Source of the DNA: Urinicoccus sp.
GTDB taxonomy: Bacteria > Bacillota > Clostridia > Tissierellales > Peptoniphilaceae
Length of the DNA stretch: 7,881 bases
Direction of reading: 5' to 3'
Assembly (NCBI GenBank): GCA_029983435.1
Contig: JASBZN010000047.1
Location: 1-7,881, forward strand
The translations under genes were made by a program, and so were the position numbers. A model generated the notes under the pieces. The model saw nothing but the letters and a program-made list of their open reading frames with translations, had not been told where the DNA came from and searched no databases. This document shows positions 1 through 6,015 of this stretch, in pieces (position 1 is the first letter of the stretch; every line of letters begins with the position of its first letter).

Positions 1-20
1 CCCTCACAGAATACTGAGGG
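1..20. repeat. Short inverted repeat (hairpin) at the left edge
   Basis: Six-base perfect arms CCCTCA (1-6) and TGAGGG (15-20) enclose an 8-base loop. The hairpin coincides with the end of the copA reading frame: its stop codon (4-6) lies inside one arm. It may be the subterminal hairpin of an inserted element, a terminator-like remnant, or chance. Nothing to the left is visible, so the nature is undecided. Confidence 0.35.
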
Positions 21-705
21 CAGTCAGTTCTCCCTTTGTGGTTTTTCTTTTGGCTCTAGCTTCTAGCCATTTCCCCATGGTAATTAGGGTAAGAATCATC
101 CCTGCCGATTCAAAATAAAGGTCATGGGCATATCGATGAATCCGTTGAGAATCCCCATAGGAAAAACCATAAGCCAACTGGTAGATGACAAAAAGTCCGT
201 AAATAAAAGCAGCTCCAGACCCTAACGCCACCAAAGAATCCATGTTTGGTTGCCCATGAAAGAGACTTTTAAAACCACTCTTATAAAAACGACGATTAAT
301 TATTAAAATTGGAATCGTCAATAGACATTGACTTAAGGCTAAAATTAAAGAGTTTTTTATTCCTGAGAAAAAAGGAAAACTAGGAAGACCCACCATGGGT
401 CCCATGGCAATATAAAATAAAGGAATAAGAAAGATAAGAGAAATGAAAAAGTCCTTCTTTAACTCCTCATCCTCTCCTGAAAATTCTTTCTTTTCCACAT
501 CTTTCGTTTCTTCTACGTCGTATCCAGCTGAACGGACTGCGGCAATAATATCCTCTCTTGCATCCTTTTGTGTGTCCACCGTCATGTCCCCTGTTAAGAG
601 GTTTACAGATACGTCTTGAACACTCTCCAGTTTACCAACGCTTTTTTCTACTGCGTTTTGACAAGCTGCGCAGGTCATTCCTGTAACGACAAATTTTTCT
701 TTCAA
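4..705 (-). CDS. copA: Copper-translocating P1B-type ATPase, N-terminal part only (truncated copA)
   Basis: This is the N-terminal third of a heavy-metal P-type ATPase, which exports Cu+ from the cytoplasm using ATP. Visible in order: one HMA metal-binding domain (residues about 3-68) with the GMTCAAC motif at 9-15, a cytoplasmic linker, membrane segments at about 86-104, 117-136, 156-178 and 199-213, and the conserved NMDSLVALG (154-162) and the FES...KWLEARAK stretch (198-219). The metal-binding CPC helix, the DKTG phosphorylation loop and the ATP-binding domain are absent, because the frame meets TGA at 4-6 after 233 residues; the family usually has about 700-850. After KTT (221-223) the residues no longer match the usual KTSEAI-type sequence well. 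The start is TTG at 703-705, with a GAGGGGG Shine-Dalgarno about 8 bases upstream. Copper specificity is inferred from the HMA motif and the CsoR-like operator. Family identity is secure. Whether the truncation is a real nonsense mutation, a frameshift, an insertion or an assembly effect cannot be settled here. Confidence 0.88.
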   Translation of the reverse strand: MKEKFVVTGMTCAACQNAVEKSVGKLESVQDVSVNLLTGDMTVDTQKDAREDIIAAVRSAGYDVEETKDVEKKEFSGEDEELKKDFFISLIFLIPLFYIAMGPMVGLPSFPFFSGIKNSLILALSQCLLTIPILIINRRFYKSGFKSLFHGQPNMDSLVALGSGAAFIYGLFVIYQLAYGFSYGDSQRIHRYAHDLYFESAGMILTLITMGKWLEARAKRKTTKGELTALSIL

Positions 706-727
706 TACCTACACCCCCTCTAGGTAT
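705..727 (-). promoter_or_regulatory. Candidate CsoR-type copper operator
   Basis: Perfect 7-base arms ATACCTA (705-711) and TAGGTAT (721-727) enclose a C/G tract. On the minus strand it reads ATACC, four bases, then GGGGGT. Known CsoR operators of Bacillota copper genes share that layout (ATACC, a short spacer and a G-run). The site abuts the -10 box and contains the copA Shine-Dalgarno, so a bound repressor would block transcription of the ATPase. No csoR gene is visible in the window, so assignment to CsoR rests on the site's form only. Confidence 0.6.
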
Positions 728-756
728 AGTGTACAATAATTTGGACTTTTTTTCAA
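728..756 (-). promoter_or_regulatory. SigA-type promoter of copA
   Basis: On the minus strand, TTGAAA (751-756) is followed by exactly 17 bases and then TACACT (728-733), a good sigma-A match (5 of 6 and 4 of 6 bases). The -35 box overlaps the TGA stop of the upstream pseudouridine synthase gene. The start point would fall at about 721, inside the putative operator, giving a very short leader of about 16 bases. Confidence 0.6.
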
Positions 757-1706
757 GAATGGTCTTCCTTCTTTAAAGCTTCTTGATAGTCTTCCCCTAA
801 AACAGCCTTGGCTCGTTTATCTAAAATTGGAGGAATTTTTGCCCTGACTTCCCTATCTTTTAAATAGGCCAAGGGACCATCTGTGTGAAAGATAATTTTA
901 TAATTATGGAGCCATTGACCATGCCCATGACTACCATATTTTTGGTCTCCTAGGATAGGGTAGCCTAAACTTTGTAAGTGATAGCGAATTTGGTGGGTTT
1001 TCCCTGTTAGAAGGTTGGCATCTAATAGGGAATAATCTCCCCCCTGTAAAAGAGGGGTGAAAATAGTCTCCATCTTTAAGTCCCTCCCTTCCACAATTTT
1101 ATTTTTTTCTTCTATTTTCTTTCCTGTCTTATTGACATAAGTTTTTTCTTTAAAGTCCCCATGAACTAAAACATAGTAATGCTTTTCTATCTTTCTTTCT
1201 TGCATGGCTTCATTTAAAAGACGGAGGGTTTGGGCGTTTTTTGCTCCAATTAAAATCCCAGAAGTATTCCGATCTAGCCGGTTACAAAAGGCTGGAGTAA
1301 AGGTCTTTTCCAACCTTGGCTGATAGCTTCCTTGACGAATTAAATAACCAATAAAGCGGTCCACCATATTATCCTCCCGACTAGCTTGGGAGGAATGGGT
1401 TAAGACCCCTAAGGGCTTTTCAATTAAAGCAATATTTTCATCTTCATAGAGGCAATGAAGATTTTTAGAAGAGCCAGCCTTGAGGTCCTGGGTAAATTTA
1501 TCTAGGGTGGCATCTGAAAAATAAATTTGGACCTTATCCCCCTCTTTTACCAAATCTTGGGCCATGGTTTTTTTCCCATTTAGGGTGATATTTTTCTTTC
1601 TTAAGGATTTTTGTAATAAACCCTTTGGCGCTTTAGGAAGCAGTTTATTTAAAAAACGATCCATTCGCTGGCTGGCATCATTTTTATTAATTGTAAATTC
1701 CTTCAT
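753..1706 (-). CDS. RluA-family pseudouridine synthase (RluC/RluD-like)
   Basis: It converts specific uridines in RNA, probably 23S rRNA, to pseudouridine in the cytoplasm. An N-terminal S4 RNA-binding domain (residues about 13-63) is followed by the catalytic domain (about 82-290). The active-site motif NRLDRNTSG (142-150) supplies the nucleophile Asp145. The downstream LLTGKTHQIR (232-241) and GDQKYG (253-258) motifs are the other RluA signatures. Many family members have HRLD; this one has NRLD, a variant I recall from clostridial relatives, and the catalytic Asp is intact. The length of 317 residues is normal. The ATG start has a GGGG-core Shine-Dalgarno (AAAGGGG, 1712-1718) five bases upstream. 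The gene is divergent from the MltG-like gene and lies 47 bases ahead of copA on the same strand with no terminator between, so some read-through into copA is possible. The exact target uridine cannot be told from sequence. Confidence 0.93.
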   Translation of the reverse strand: MKEFTINKNDASQRMDRFLNKLLPKAPKGLLQKSLRKKNITLNGKKTMAQDLVKEGDKVQIYFSDATLDKFTQDLKAGSSKNLHCLYEDENIALIEKPLGVLTHSSQASREDNMVDRFIGYLIRQGSYQPRLEKTFTPAFCNRLDRNTSGILIGAKNAQTLRLLNEAMQERKIEKHYYVLVHGDFKEKTYVNKTGKKIEEKNKIVEGRDLKMETIFTPLLQGGDYSLLDANLLTGKTHQIRYHLQSLGYPILGDQKYGSHGHGQWLHNYKIIFHTDGPLAYLKDREVRAKIPPILDKRAKAVLGEDYQEALKKEDHS

Positions 1707-1727
1707 TATTTCCCCTTTGTTTCATTT

Positions 1728-1763
1728 TTTGTTATAATAAAAGTACATATTTATTATAACAAA
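1728..1763. promoter_or_regulatory. Palindromic divergent promoter region with two facing extended -10 boxes
   Basis: Perfect 14-base arms TTTGTTATAATAAA (1728-1741) and TTTATTATAACAAA (1750-1763) flank an 8-base centre. Each arm holds TGTTATAAT, an extended -10 box: TATAAT at 1733-1738 on plus and at 1753-1758 on minus. The expected start points both fall near 1745-1746. The two promoters therefore overlap and face each other, giving leaders of about 40 bases to the MltG-like gene (right) and the pseudouridine synthase gene (left). No good -35 is seen for either, which fits dependence on the extended -10. The palindrome could also be an operator. Confidence 0.6.
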
Positions 1764-1787
1764 GAAAGCAAGGAAATGAGGAAGCTT

Positions 1788-2405
1788 ATGAAATTTAGTC
1801 AATGGCTATCCCAGTGCCTAGTGCATCTGGTTCGTATATTAATTACATTACTTATCCTATCGATTTTTTTAGGAATCGTCTATTTTAGTTTGAGACATCT
1901 TTCCAGCCAGGCCAGCCTTTCCAAAGCCACTAACCCTATAGAGGAAGAAGTCACGGCCCTTGCAGTAACAGATTCCGTTGAAGTGAGCCTTCAAGGAGAC
2001 GTTTCCGTTAAAACTGCTGCAGATACGCTCTTAGAAAAGGGTCTCATTAAGGATAAAAATAGTTTTATTCAAGTATCAAGCCAAATGGGCCTTTATAATT
2101 ACTTCACCCCTGGCGACTATTCCATTCCTAAAGATGCCAAGGTTAAAGAAATGATTGAAATTTTAACGGCAGATAAGTTAGAGGAATTAAAAGATACTAC
2201 TGTAACCCTTCCAGCTCAAGTTACCACAGAGCAAGTGGCAGATATCCTATATAGTCAAGACCTCATTGCAAGTAAACCCGCTTTTGTTGCAGCCGTTAAT
2301 AAGATGGGTGTGCAAGGACAATTTAAAGCTGGCAAACACCAAGTCAATCCCCCCATTAAAGTAGATGAGTTGATTAAACTTCTATGCCAAGAAGGTCAAC
2401 AATAA
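1788..2405 (+). CDS. Membrane-anchored protein with two tandem MltG/YceG N-terminal-like repeats
   Basis: This is a small single-pass membrane protein. Numbered from the upstream ATG at 1776, one membrane segment spans about residues 17-38 and the rest should be extracytoplasmic. The outer part holds two similar units, about 67-133 and 141-206. Each has a V-x-L strand, an A-A/A-D helix, a LI-x-(D/S)-K segment, a phenylalanine (F97, F170), a (Q/K)-MG turn (MG 104-105, 177-178), F-x-x-G-x-(Y/H) and a final K-V-x-E/D-x-I-x-x-L helix. This pattern resembles the LysM-like N-terminal region of the endolytic transglycosylase MltG (YceG), but the catalytic domain is absent, so it probably binds or scaffolds in the cell wall rather than cutting glycan. 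Start choice: ATG at 1788 has GAGG (1778-1781) six bases upstream. The ATG at 1776 has its AGGA only one base away, so 205 residues is favoured over 209. The gene ends directly at a terminator. The family link is by eye and the function unknown. Confidence 0.75.
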   Translation: MKFSQWLSQCLVHLVRILITLLILSIFLGIVYFSLRHLSSQASLSKATNPIEEEVTALAVTDSVEVSLQGDVSVKTAADTLLEKGLIKDKNSFIQVSSQMGLYNYFTPGDYSIPKDAKVKEMIEILTADKLEELKDTTVTLPAQVTTEQVADILYSQDLIASKPAFVAAVNKMGVQGQFKAGKHQVNPPIKVDELIKLLCQEGQQ

Positions 2406-2443
2406 AAAAGCAGCCCTGGGAAATTTTCCCTGGCTGCTTTTTT
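2404..2443. terminator. Bidirectional intrinsic terminator
   Basis: The stem GCAGCC (2410-2415) pairs with GGCTGC (2432-2437), with an inner GGG (2418-2420) paired to CCC (2428-2430). Six A residues (2404-2409) lie on the left and six T residues (2438-2443) on the right, so either transcript ends in a U-run. It starts inside the stop codon of the plus-strand MltG-like gene and lies 46 bases past the guaB stop, so it can serve both convergent genes. Confidence 0.9.
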
Positions 2444-2489
2444 GTGTAAATTGATCTTCTTCTACTGAACCATCAAGCTCCGTTTGCTT

Positions 2490-3953
2490 TTATCTACGAT
2501 CTGATTTTGAAATATAGTTTGGAGATTCTCTAGTAATGGTGATATTGTGAGGATGGTTTTCTTGAAGAGTTGCTGGAGTAATCTTCATAAAGCTACTCTT
2601 TTCTTGTAATTCTTTAATGGTAGCTGCTCCAACATACCCCATACCAGATCGTAAGCCCCCAACAAGTTGATAAATAACATCGCCGGTTTTTCCCTTATAG
2701 GGAACACGACCTTCCACTCCTTCTGGAACATATTTTTTCGTTTCATTTTGGAAGTAACGGTCTGAAGATCCAGAGTCCATAGCGCCTAAAGAGCCCATAC
2801 CACGGTAGGACTTATAGTGTCGTCCTTCGACGTAGATTTCTTCTCCTGGAGATTCTTCTGTTCCTGCAAACATGGATCCCAACATAACAACATCGGCTCC
2901 TGCTGCAATGGCCTTGGTAATATCTCCTGAATATTTAATTCCACCATCAGCAATAATGGGGATGTTCTTTTCTTGACCAGCCTTCACGCAGTCCATTACT
3001 GCAGAAATTTGAGGAACTCCAATCCCTGTTACTACCCGGGTAGTACAAATAGATCCAGGCCCAATTCCTACTTTTACGCAGTCGGCTCCTGCTTCAATAA
3101 GGTCAATGGTTCCTTGGTAGGTAGCCACATTTCCTGCAATGAGTTGAATGTCTGGATAGACTTTTTTAATTTCCTTGATGGTTTTTAAAACCCCTGCACT
3201 TTGTCCATGGGCAGTGTCTATAACAAATACATCCACAGCTGCACTTTTTAGAGCTTCTACTCGTTCTAAGACGTCACTAGTAACCCCAATAGCTGCCCCA
3301 ACTAAAAGTCGTCCGCTGGAGTCTCTAGCTGAGTTTGGATATTGGACGCTTTTTTTTATGTCCTTGATGGTGATAAGGCCTGTAAGGTGATTTTCATCAT
3401 CTACTAGAGGAAGTTTTTCAATTTTGTATTTTTTCATGACTTCCAAGGCTTGGTCCATGGTAATGCCTTGTTTCCCAGTAATGAGGTCTTCCTTGGTCAT
3501 GACATCTTCAATGGGAATTTTTAAGTCTGTTTCAAAGCGGATATCACGGTTTGTGATAATCCCTTCCAAGTGACCTTCTGTATCAATAATAGGTACTCCA
3601 CTAATGCGGTAGTGTTCCATGAGTTTTGTGGCATCTTCAATTAAGTGGTCTTTATTTAAAGAGAAAGGATCTGTTATAACTCCGTGTTCAGAGCGTTTTA
3701 CCCGGTCTACTTCTTTTCTTTGCTCTTCAATGGACATATTTTTGTGAATAATTCCAATGCCACCTTCTCTTGCCATAGCAATAGCCATTTGAGATTCTGT
3801 AACAGTATCCATGCCGGCACTCATTAGGGGTATATTCAGTTGAATTTTGTTGGTTAAATTAGTCCTTAGGTCTGTTTCATTTGGCAAGACGTTGGATTTA
3901 CCTGGCACCAACAAAATGTCATCAAATGTTAAACCATCTCCGATATACTTCAT
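2490..3953 (-). CDS. guaB: Inosine-5'-monophosphate dehydrogenase
   Basis: It oxidises IMP to XMP with NAD+, the committed step of guanine nucleotide synthesis, as a cytoplasmic oligomer. The barrel begins at about residues 1-90 (LTFDDILLVP 8-17, SAGMDTVTE 45-53). It is interrupted by two CBS domains (about 93-205), which bind purine nucleotides in the family. It resumes with DTAHG (246-250), the catalytic loop IGPGSICTTR (297-306) with nucleophile Cys303, DGGIK (336-340) and the mobile flap around Arg416 and Tyr419 (EGRVPYKG). The length of 487 residues is typical of bacterial enzymes, with no missing motif. ATG 3951-3953 is preceded by AGGAGG (3962-3967) at eight bases, a site that overlaps the stop codon of the upstream cdaR gene. 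It is the last gene of the cdaA-cdaR-guaB operon and is followed by the shared terminator. Linkage to c-di-AMP synthesis rather than to guaA or other purine genes is noteworthy. Confidence 0.98.
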   Translation of the reverse strand: MKYIGDGLTFDDILLVPGKSNVLPNETDLRTNLTNKIQLNIPLMSAGMDTVTESQMAIAMAREGGIGIIHKNMSIEEQRKEVDRVKRSEHGVITDPFSLNKDHLIEDATKLMEHYRISGVPIIDTEGHLEGIITNRDIRFETDLKIPIEDVMTKEDLITGKQGITMDQALEVMKKYKIEKLPLVDDENHLTGLITIKDIKKSVQYPNSARDSSGRLLVGAAIGVTSDVLERVEALKSAAVDVFVIDTAHGQSAGVLKTIKEIKKVYPDIQLIAGNVATYQGTIDLIEAGADCVKVGIGPGSICTTRVVTGIGVPQISAVMDCVKAGQEKNIPIIADGGIKYSGDITKAIAAGADVVMLGSMFAGTEESPGEEIYVEGRHYKSYRGMGSLGAMDSGSSDRYFQNETKKYVPEGVEGRVPYKGKTGDVIYQLVGGLRSGMGYVGAATIKELQEKSSFMKITPATLQENHPHNITITRESPNYISKSDRR

Positions 3954-3961
3954 ATTTCCTT

Positions 3962-3967
3962 CCTCCT
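3962..3967 (-). promoter_or_regulatory. guaB ribosome binding site on the cdaR stop codon
   Basis: A perfect AGGAGG on the minus strand, eight bases before the guaB ATG. Its first two bases are the last two of the cdaR TAG stop (3966-3968). Ribosomes ending cdaR would stop on the guaB Shine-Dalgarno, which favours translational coupling. Confidence 0.8.
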
Positions 3968-5195
3968 ATTCTTTTGTTAAGGTAACTCTTACTCTACTTG
4001 GTTCTATACTTAAAATGTGAACACCTTCTATGGGTGTCATTTTGATGTTTAGATCATGGTCTCCAATAGAAAGATCTTTACAATCTACATAAAACTTAAG
4101 GGTTTCGTTTGTAATTTCATTTAATTTATTGCCTTCAGAATTTAGCTTTACCTGGATTTCTTTCATGGGAGATAAAATCTGCCCTTGTAGACCGTCTCCA
4201 ACATTGACAAAACGTAAGCTAGGCGTCTGAATGGTCATGGTTCGTTCTTCAAATTGAGAAGATTTTAAACCAATTTGATAAATTTGATCTTTATTTACTA
4301 ACTCTACTCCTTCAGGTTTATCTAAGTCAATAGTCGTTAAGATTCCCTCTTGCAATTTGTCCCAAGAAATTGGTTTTGTCTTAATTTCTTCAATTTCATT
4401 TAGAACGGCTGTATTTCCCTTAATGGTTGCTGTTTTTGGGTAAATCTCAATACGGTCTTTATTTTCTGCACTTGGTGGATTCCCCACAAAATTTAAAACC
4501 ACAGGAACGGTTTTTGCCTTATAGATGGGTATTTCCAATTCCACGCTAGACGGCTGAATAGTGAGACCATTAATTTTTTCCAAGTCAGAATTTAAGGCTA
4601 CTAAGTTACTGGTTAATACCGTAGTTTCTTTTCTATCCTTAATATTTACATAGGCCACAAGAGAATGGACAGAGTCCGTTAGGGACTTGGGTCCTGAAAT
4701 TTTAGCTTTCTTAATACTCTTGTTAATATCTCCCATAACATATCCTTCTGGCAATTGACCAAGGGTCTTTACGTCAATTTCCTCTGTCGTGGTAATATTT
4801 TCGTCAATGGTCAGAATCACCGTCATTGGATCTTTAGAGACAACTTTTACATTATCATTGTAGTTGGTTACGTGAATGGGAACACTTTGTTCTCCTCGTT
4901 TCAAGCCTTCTAAATTAACATAGGCTTGGATGTTGGAAGAATTGACCCGATCCATAAAAGACCGGTTGCCTTGTAGCTCCAAATTAACCCAAATATCTTC
5001 TCCATTCATCAGGGTGAGACCTCGGCGTCTTAAATTTTGAAGTCCCTCAACTTTTACTGGAACATTTTTAAAAGACCGCTTAGTCACTGGGTCTACAACG
5101 TTCATGACGTAAAACCACAAGAGAATGGCAATGATGAGAGAAAGAATCTTTAAGGTTAAATTAGACCTTCTTAATTTTCTAAGAGTCTCTTTCAT
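3966..5195 (-). CDS. cdaR: YbbR-domain regulator of the diadenylate cyclase (CdaR)
   Basis: This is a membrane-anchored partner that binds CdaA and modulates c-di-AMP synthesis in Bacillota. Numbered from the ATG at 5201, the protein has a basic N-terminus (K and R up to residue 12), one membrane helix (about 17-34) and a long extracytoplasmic part. That part shows roughly four YbbR-type beta-rich repeats (about 45-133, 140-232, 233-318 and 325-409), each closing with a strand such as VELEIP or VRVTLT. The total of about 410 residues fits a CdaR with several YbbR domains. Start choice: AGGAGG (5204-5209) lies two bases from the ATG at 5201 but eight bases from the ATG at 5195, so 5195 (409 residues) is preferred. 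It overlaps the end of cdaA by 17 bases. Position directly after cdaA is the classic arrangement and strongly supports the call, although YbbR repeats are poorly conserved in sequence. Confidence 0.92.
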   Translation of the reverse strand: MKETLRKLRRSNLTLKILSLIIAILLWFYVMNVVDPVTKRSFKNVPVKVEGLQNLRRRGLTLMNGEDIWVNLELQGNRSFMDRVNSSNIQAYVNLEGLKRGEQSVPIHVTNYNDNVKVVSKDPMTVILTIDENITTTEEIDVKTLGQLPEGYVMGDINKSIKKAKISGPKSLTDSVHSLVAYVNIKDRKETTVLTSNLVALNSDLEKINGLTIQPSSVELEIPIYKAKTVPVVLNFVGNPPSAENKDRIEIYPKTATIKGNTAVLNEIEEIKTKPISWDKLQEGILTTIDLDKPEGVELVNKDQIYQIGLKSSQFEERTMTIQTPSLRFVNVGDGLQGQILSPMKEIQVKLNSEGNKLNEITNETLKFYVDCKDLSIGDHDLNIKMTPIEGVHILSIEPSRVRVTLTKE

Positions 5196-6015
5196 CTTCA
5201 TCCCCTCCTAGCTTATCAAAAAAGTTTTCAAAATGCTGGACTTTGGGCTCATAAACTTGGTTTAAGATTGATTCTAGAGTCGCCAGATCAATGTGCCTGG
5301 AAATTTTACCACTTTCCGCTGTAGAGATTGCTCCCGTCTCTTCACTGACAATGATAGATAAACTATCTGACCGTTCACTCATTCCAACAGCTGCCCTGTG
5401 GCGAGTTCCTAAGTCCTTGGCCAGACTTCTGCTATCTGTTAATGGCAAAAAGCAAGCAGCTGCCACAATCCGGTCTCCCCGGATAATCACTGCCCCGTCA
5501 TGAAGAGGGGTGTTAGGGATAAAGATGTTAATCAAGAGCCCTGAAGAAATATAACTATCTAAGGCGGTTCCCGTATCTGCAATTTCACTTAAACCCGTTT
5601 CTCTTTCAATAACGATTAAAGCCCCTATCTTTTGCCTAGATAGGGATCCAACTGCAGAGGTAATCTCTGAAACCACTCCTGTGGTCTTCTTCTCTCCAAT
5701 TCCCATACTCTTTTTTAAAGAAGAGCTTCGGCCAAGAAATTCTAAGCCTCTTCTTAGCTCTGGTTGGAAAACAATTAAAATTGCCAACATTCCCAGAGTA
5801 ATTAAATGGCTTAAAATCCAGTTAATGGTATAAAGCTCAAGACTTTCACTAATTTGGGTTAAAATTAAGATAAAAATAATTCCCTTACTTAGCTGTTCGG
5901 CTCTGGTCCCTTTTAGGAGTTTTATTAAATTATAGACAAGTACCGCGACAATAAGGATATCAATAATATCTCTTATTCGGATACTACTTAGTCGAGACGT
6001 GAAAAATTCAGTCAT
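5179..6015 (-). CDS. cdaA: Diadenylate cyclase CdaA (DacA), c-di-AMP synthase
   Basis: It condenses two ATP molecules into cyclic di-AMP, the messenger that controls potassium and osmolyte uptake and cell-wall homeostasis in Bacillota. Three N-terminal membrane helices (about residues 15-34, 41-57 and 64-84) are followed by a linker and the DisA_N catalytic domain (about 100-255). Both diagnostic motifs are intact: DGA (173-175, within LHDGAVI) and RHR (205-207, within GTRHRAA). The length of 278 residues is typical of CdaA. The ATG at 6013-6015 has AAGGAG (6023-6028) seven bases upstream. The start overlaps the stop of the DUF5317-like gene in an ATGACTGA (8 bases), and the end overlaps cdaR. 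In many relatives the set is cdaA-cdaR-glmM; here guaB follows and no glmM is seen in the window. Confidence 0.97.
   Translation of the reverse strand: MTEFFTSRLSSIRIRDIIDILIVAVLVYNLIKLLKGTRAEQLSKGIIFILILTQISESLELYTINWILSHLITLGMLAILIVFQPELRRGLEFLGRSSSLKKSMGIGEKKTTGVVSEITSAVGSLSRQKIGALIVIERETGLSEIADTGTALDSYISSGLLINIFIPNTPLHDGAVIIRGDRIVAAACFLPLTDSRSLAKDLGTRHRAAVGMSERSDSLSIIVSEETGAISTAESGKISRHIDLATLESILNQVYEPKVQHFENFFDKLGGDEDERDS

Noticed and set aside
4..6. Recoding of UGA as an amino acid, so that copA would continue
   Set aside because: UGA works as a normal stop elsewhere in the window (pseudouridine synthase end at 753-755; the DUF5317-like gene end overlapping the cdaA start), so a changed code is not supported.
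389..406. Repeated CCATGG-like palindromes
   Set aside because: They encode the MGPMVG stretch of the copA membrane region. They are short, in coding sequence and not spaced like an array.
1373..1393. Inverted repeat CCTCCC...GGGAGG
   Set aside because: It is inside the pseudouridine synthase coding region, has no U-run after it, and short GC arms like this arise by chance.
3030..3045. Perfect 16-base palindrome centred on CCCGGG
   Set aside because: It falls in the codons for the conserved TTRVV part of the guaB catalytic loop. The palindrome follows from those codons and is best read as chance, not as an operator.
2973..3390. Two open frames of about 70 codons on the plus strand opposite guaB
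   Set aside because: They lie antisense to the highly conserved guaB coding region, have no good ribosome binding site and encode nothing recognisable.
5291..5503. Open frame of 70 codons on the plus strand opposite cdaA
   Set aside because: It is antisense to the catalytic domain of CdaA, including the DGA and RHR motifs, and looks like a shadow of that coding constraint.
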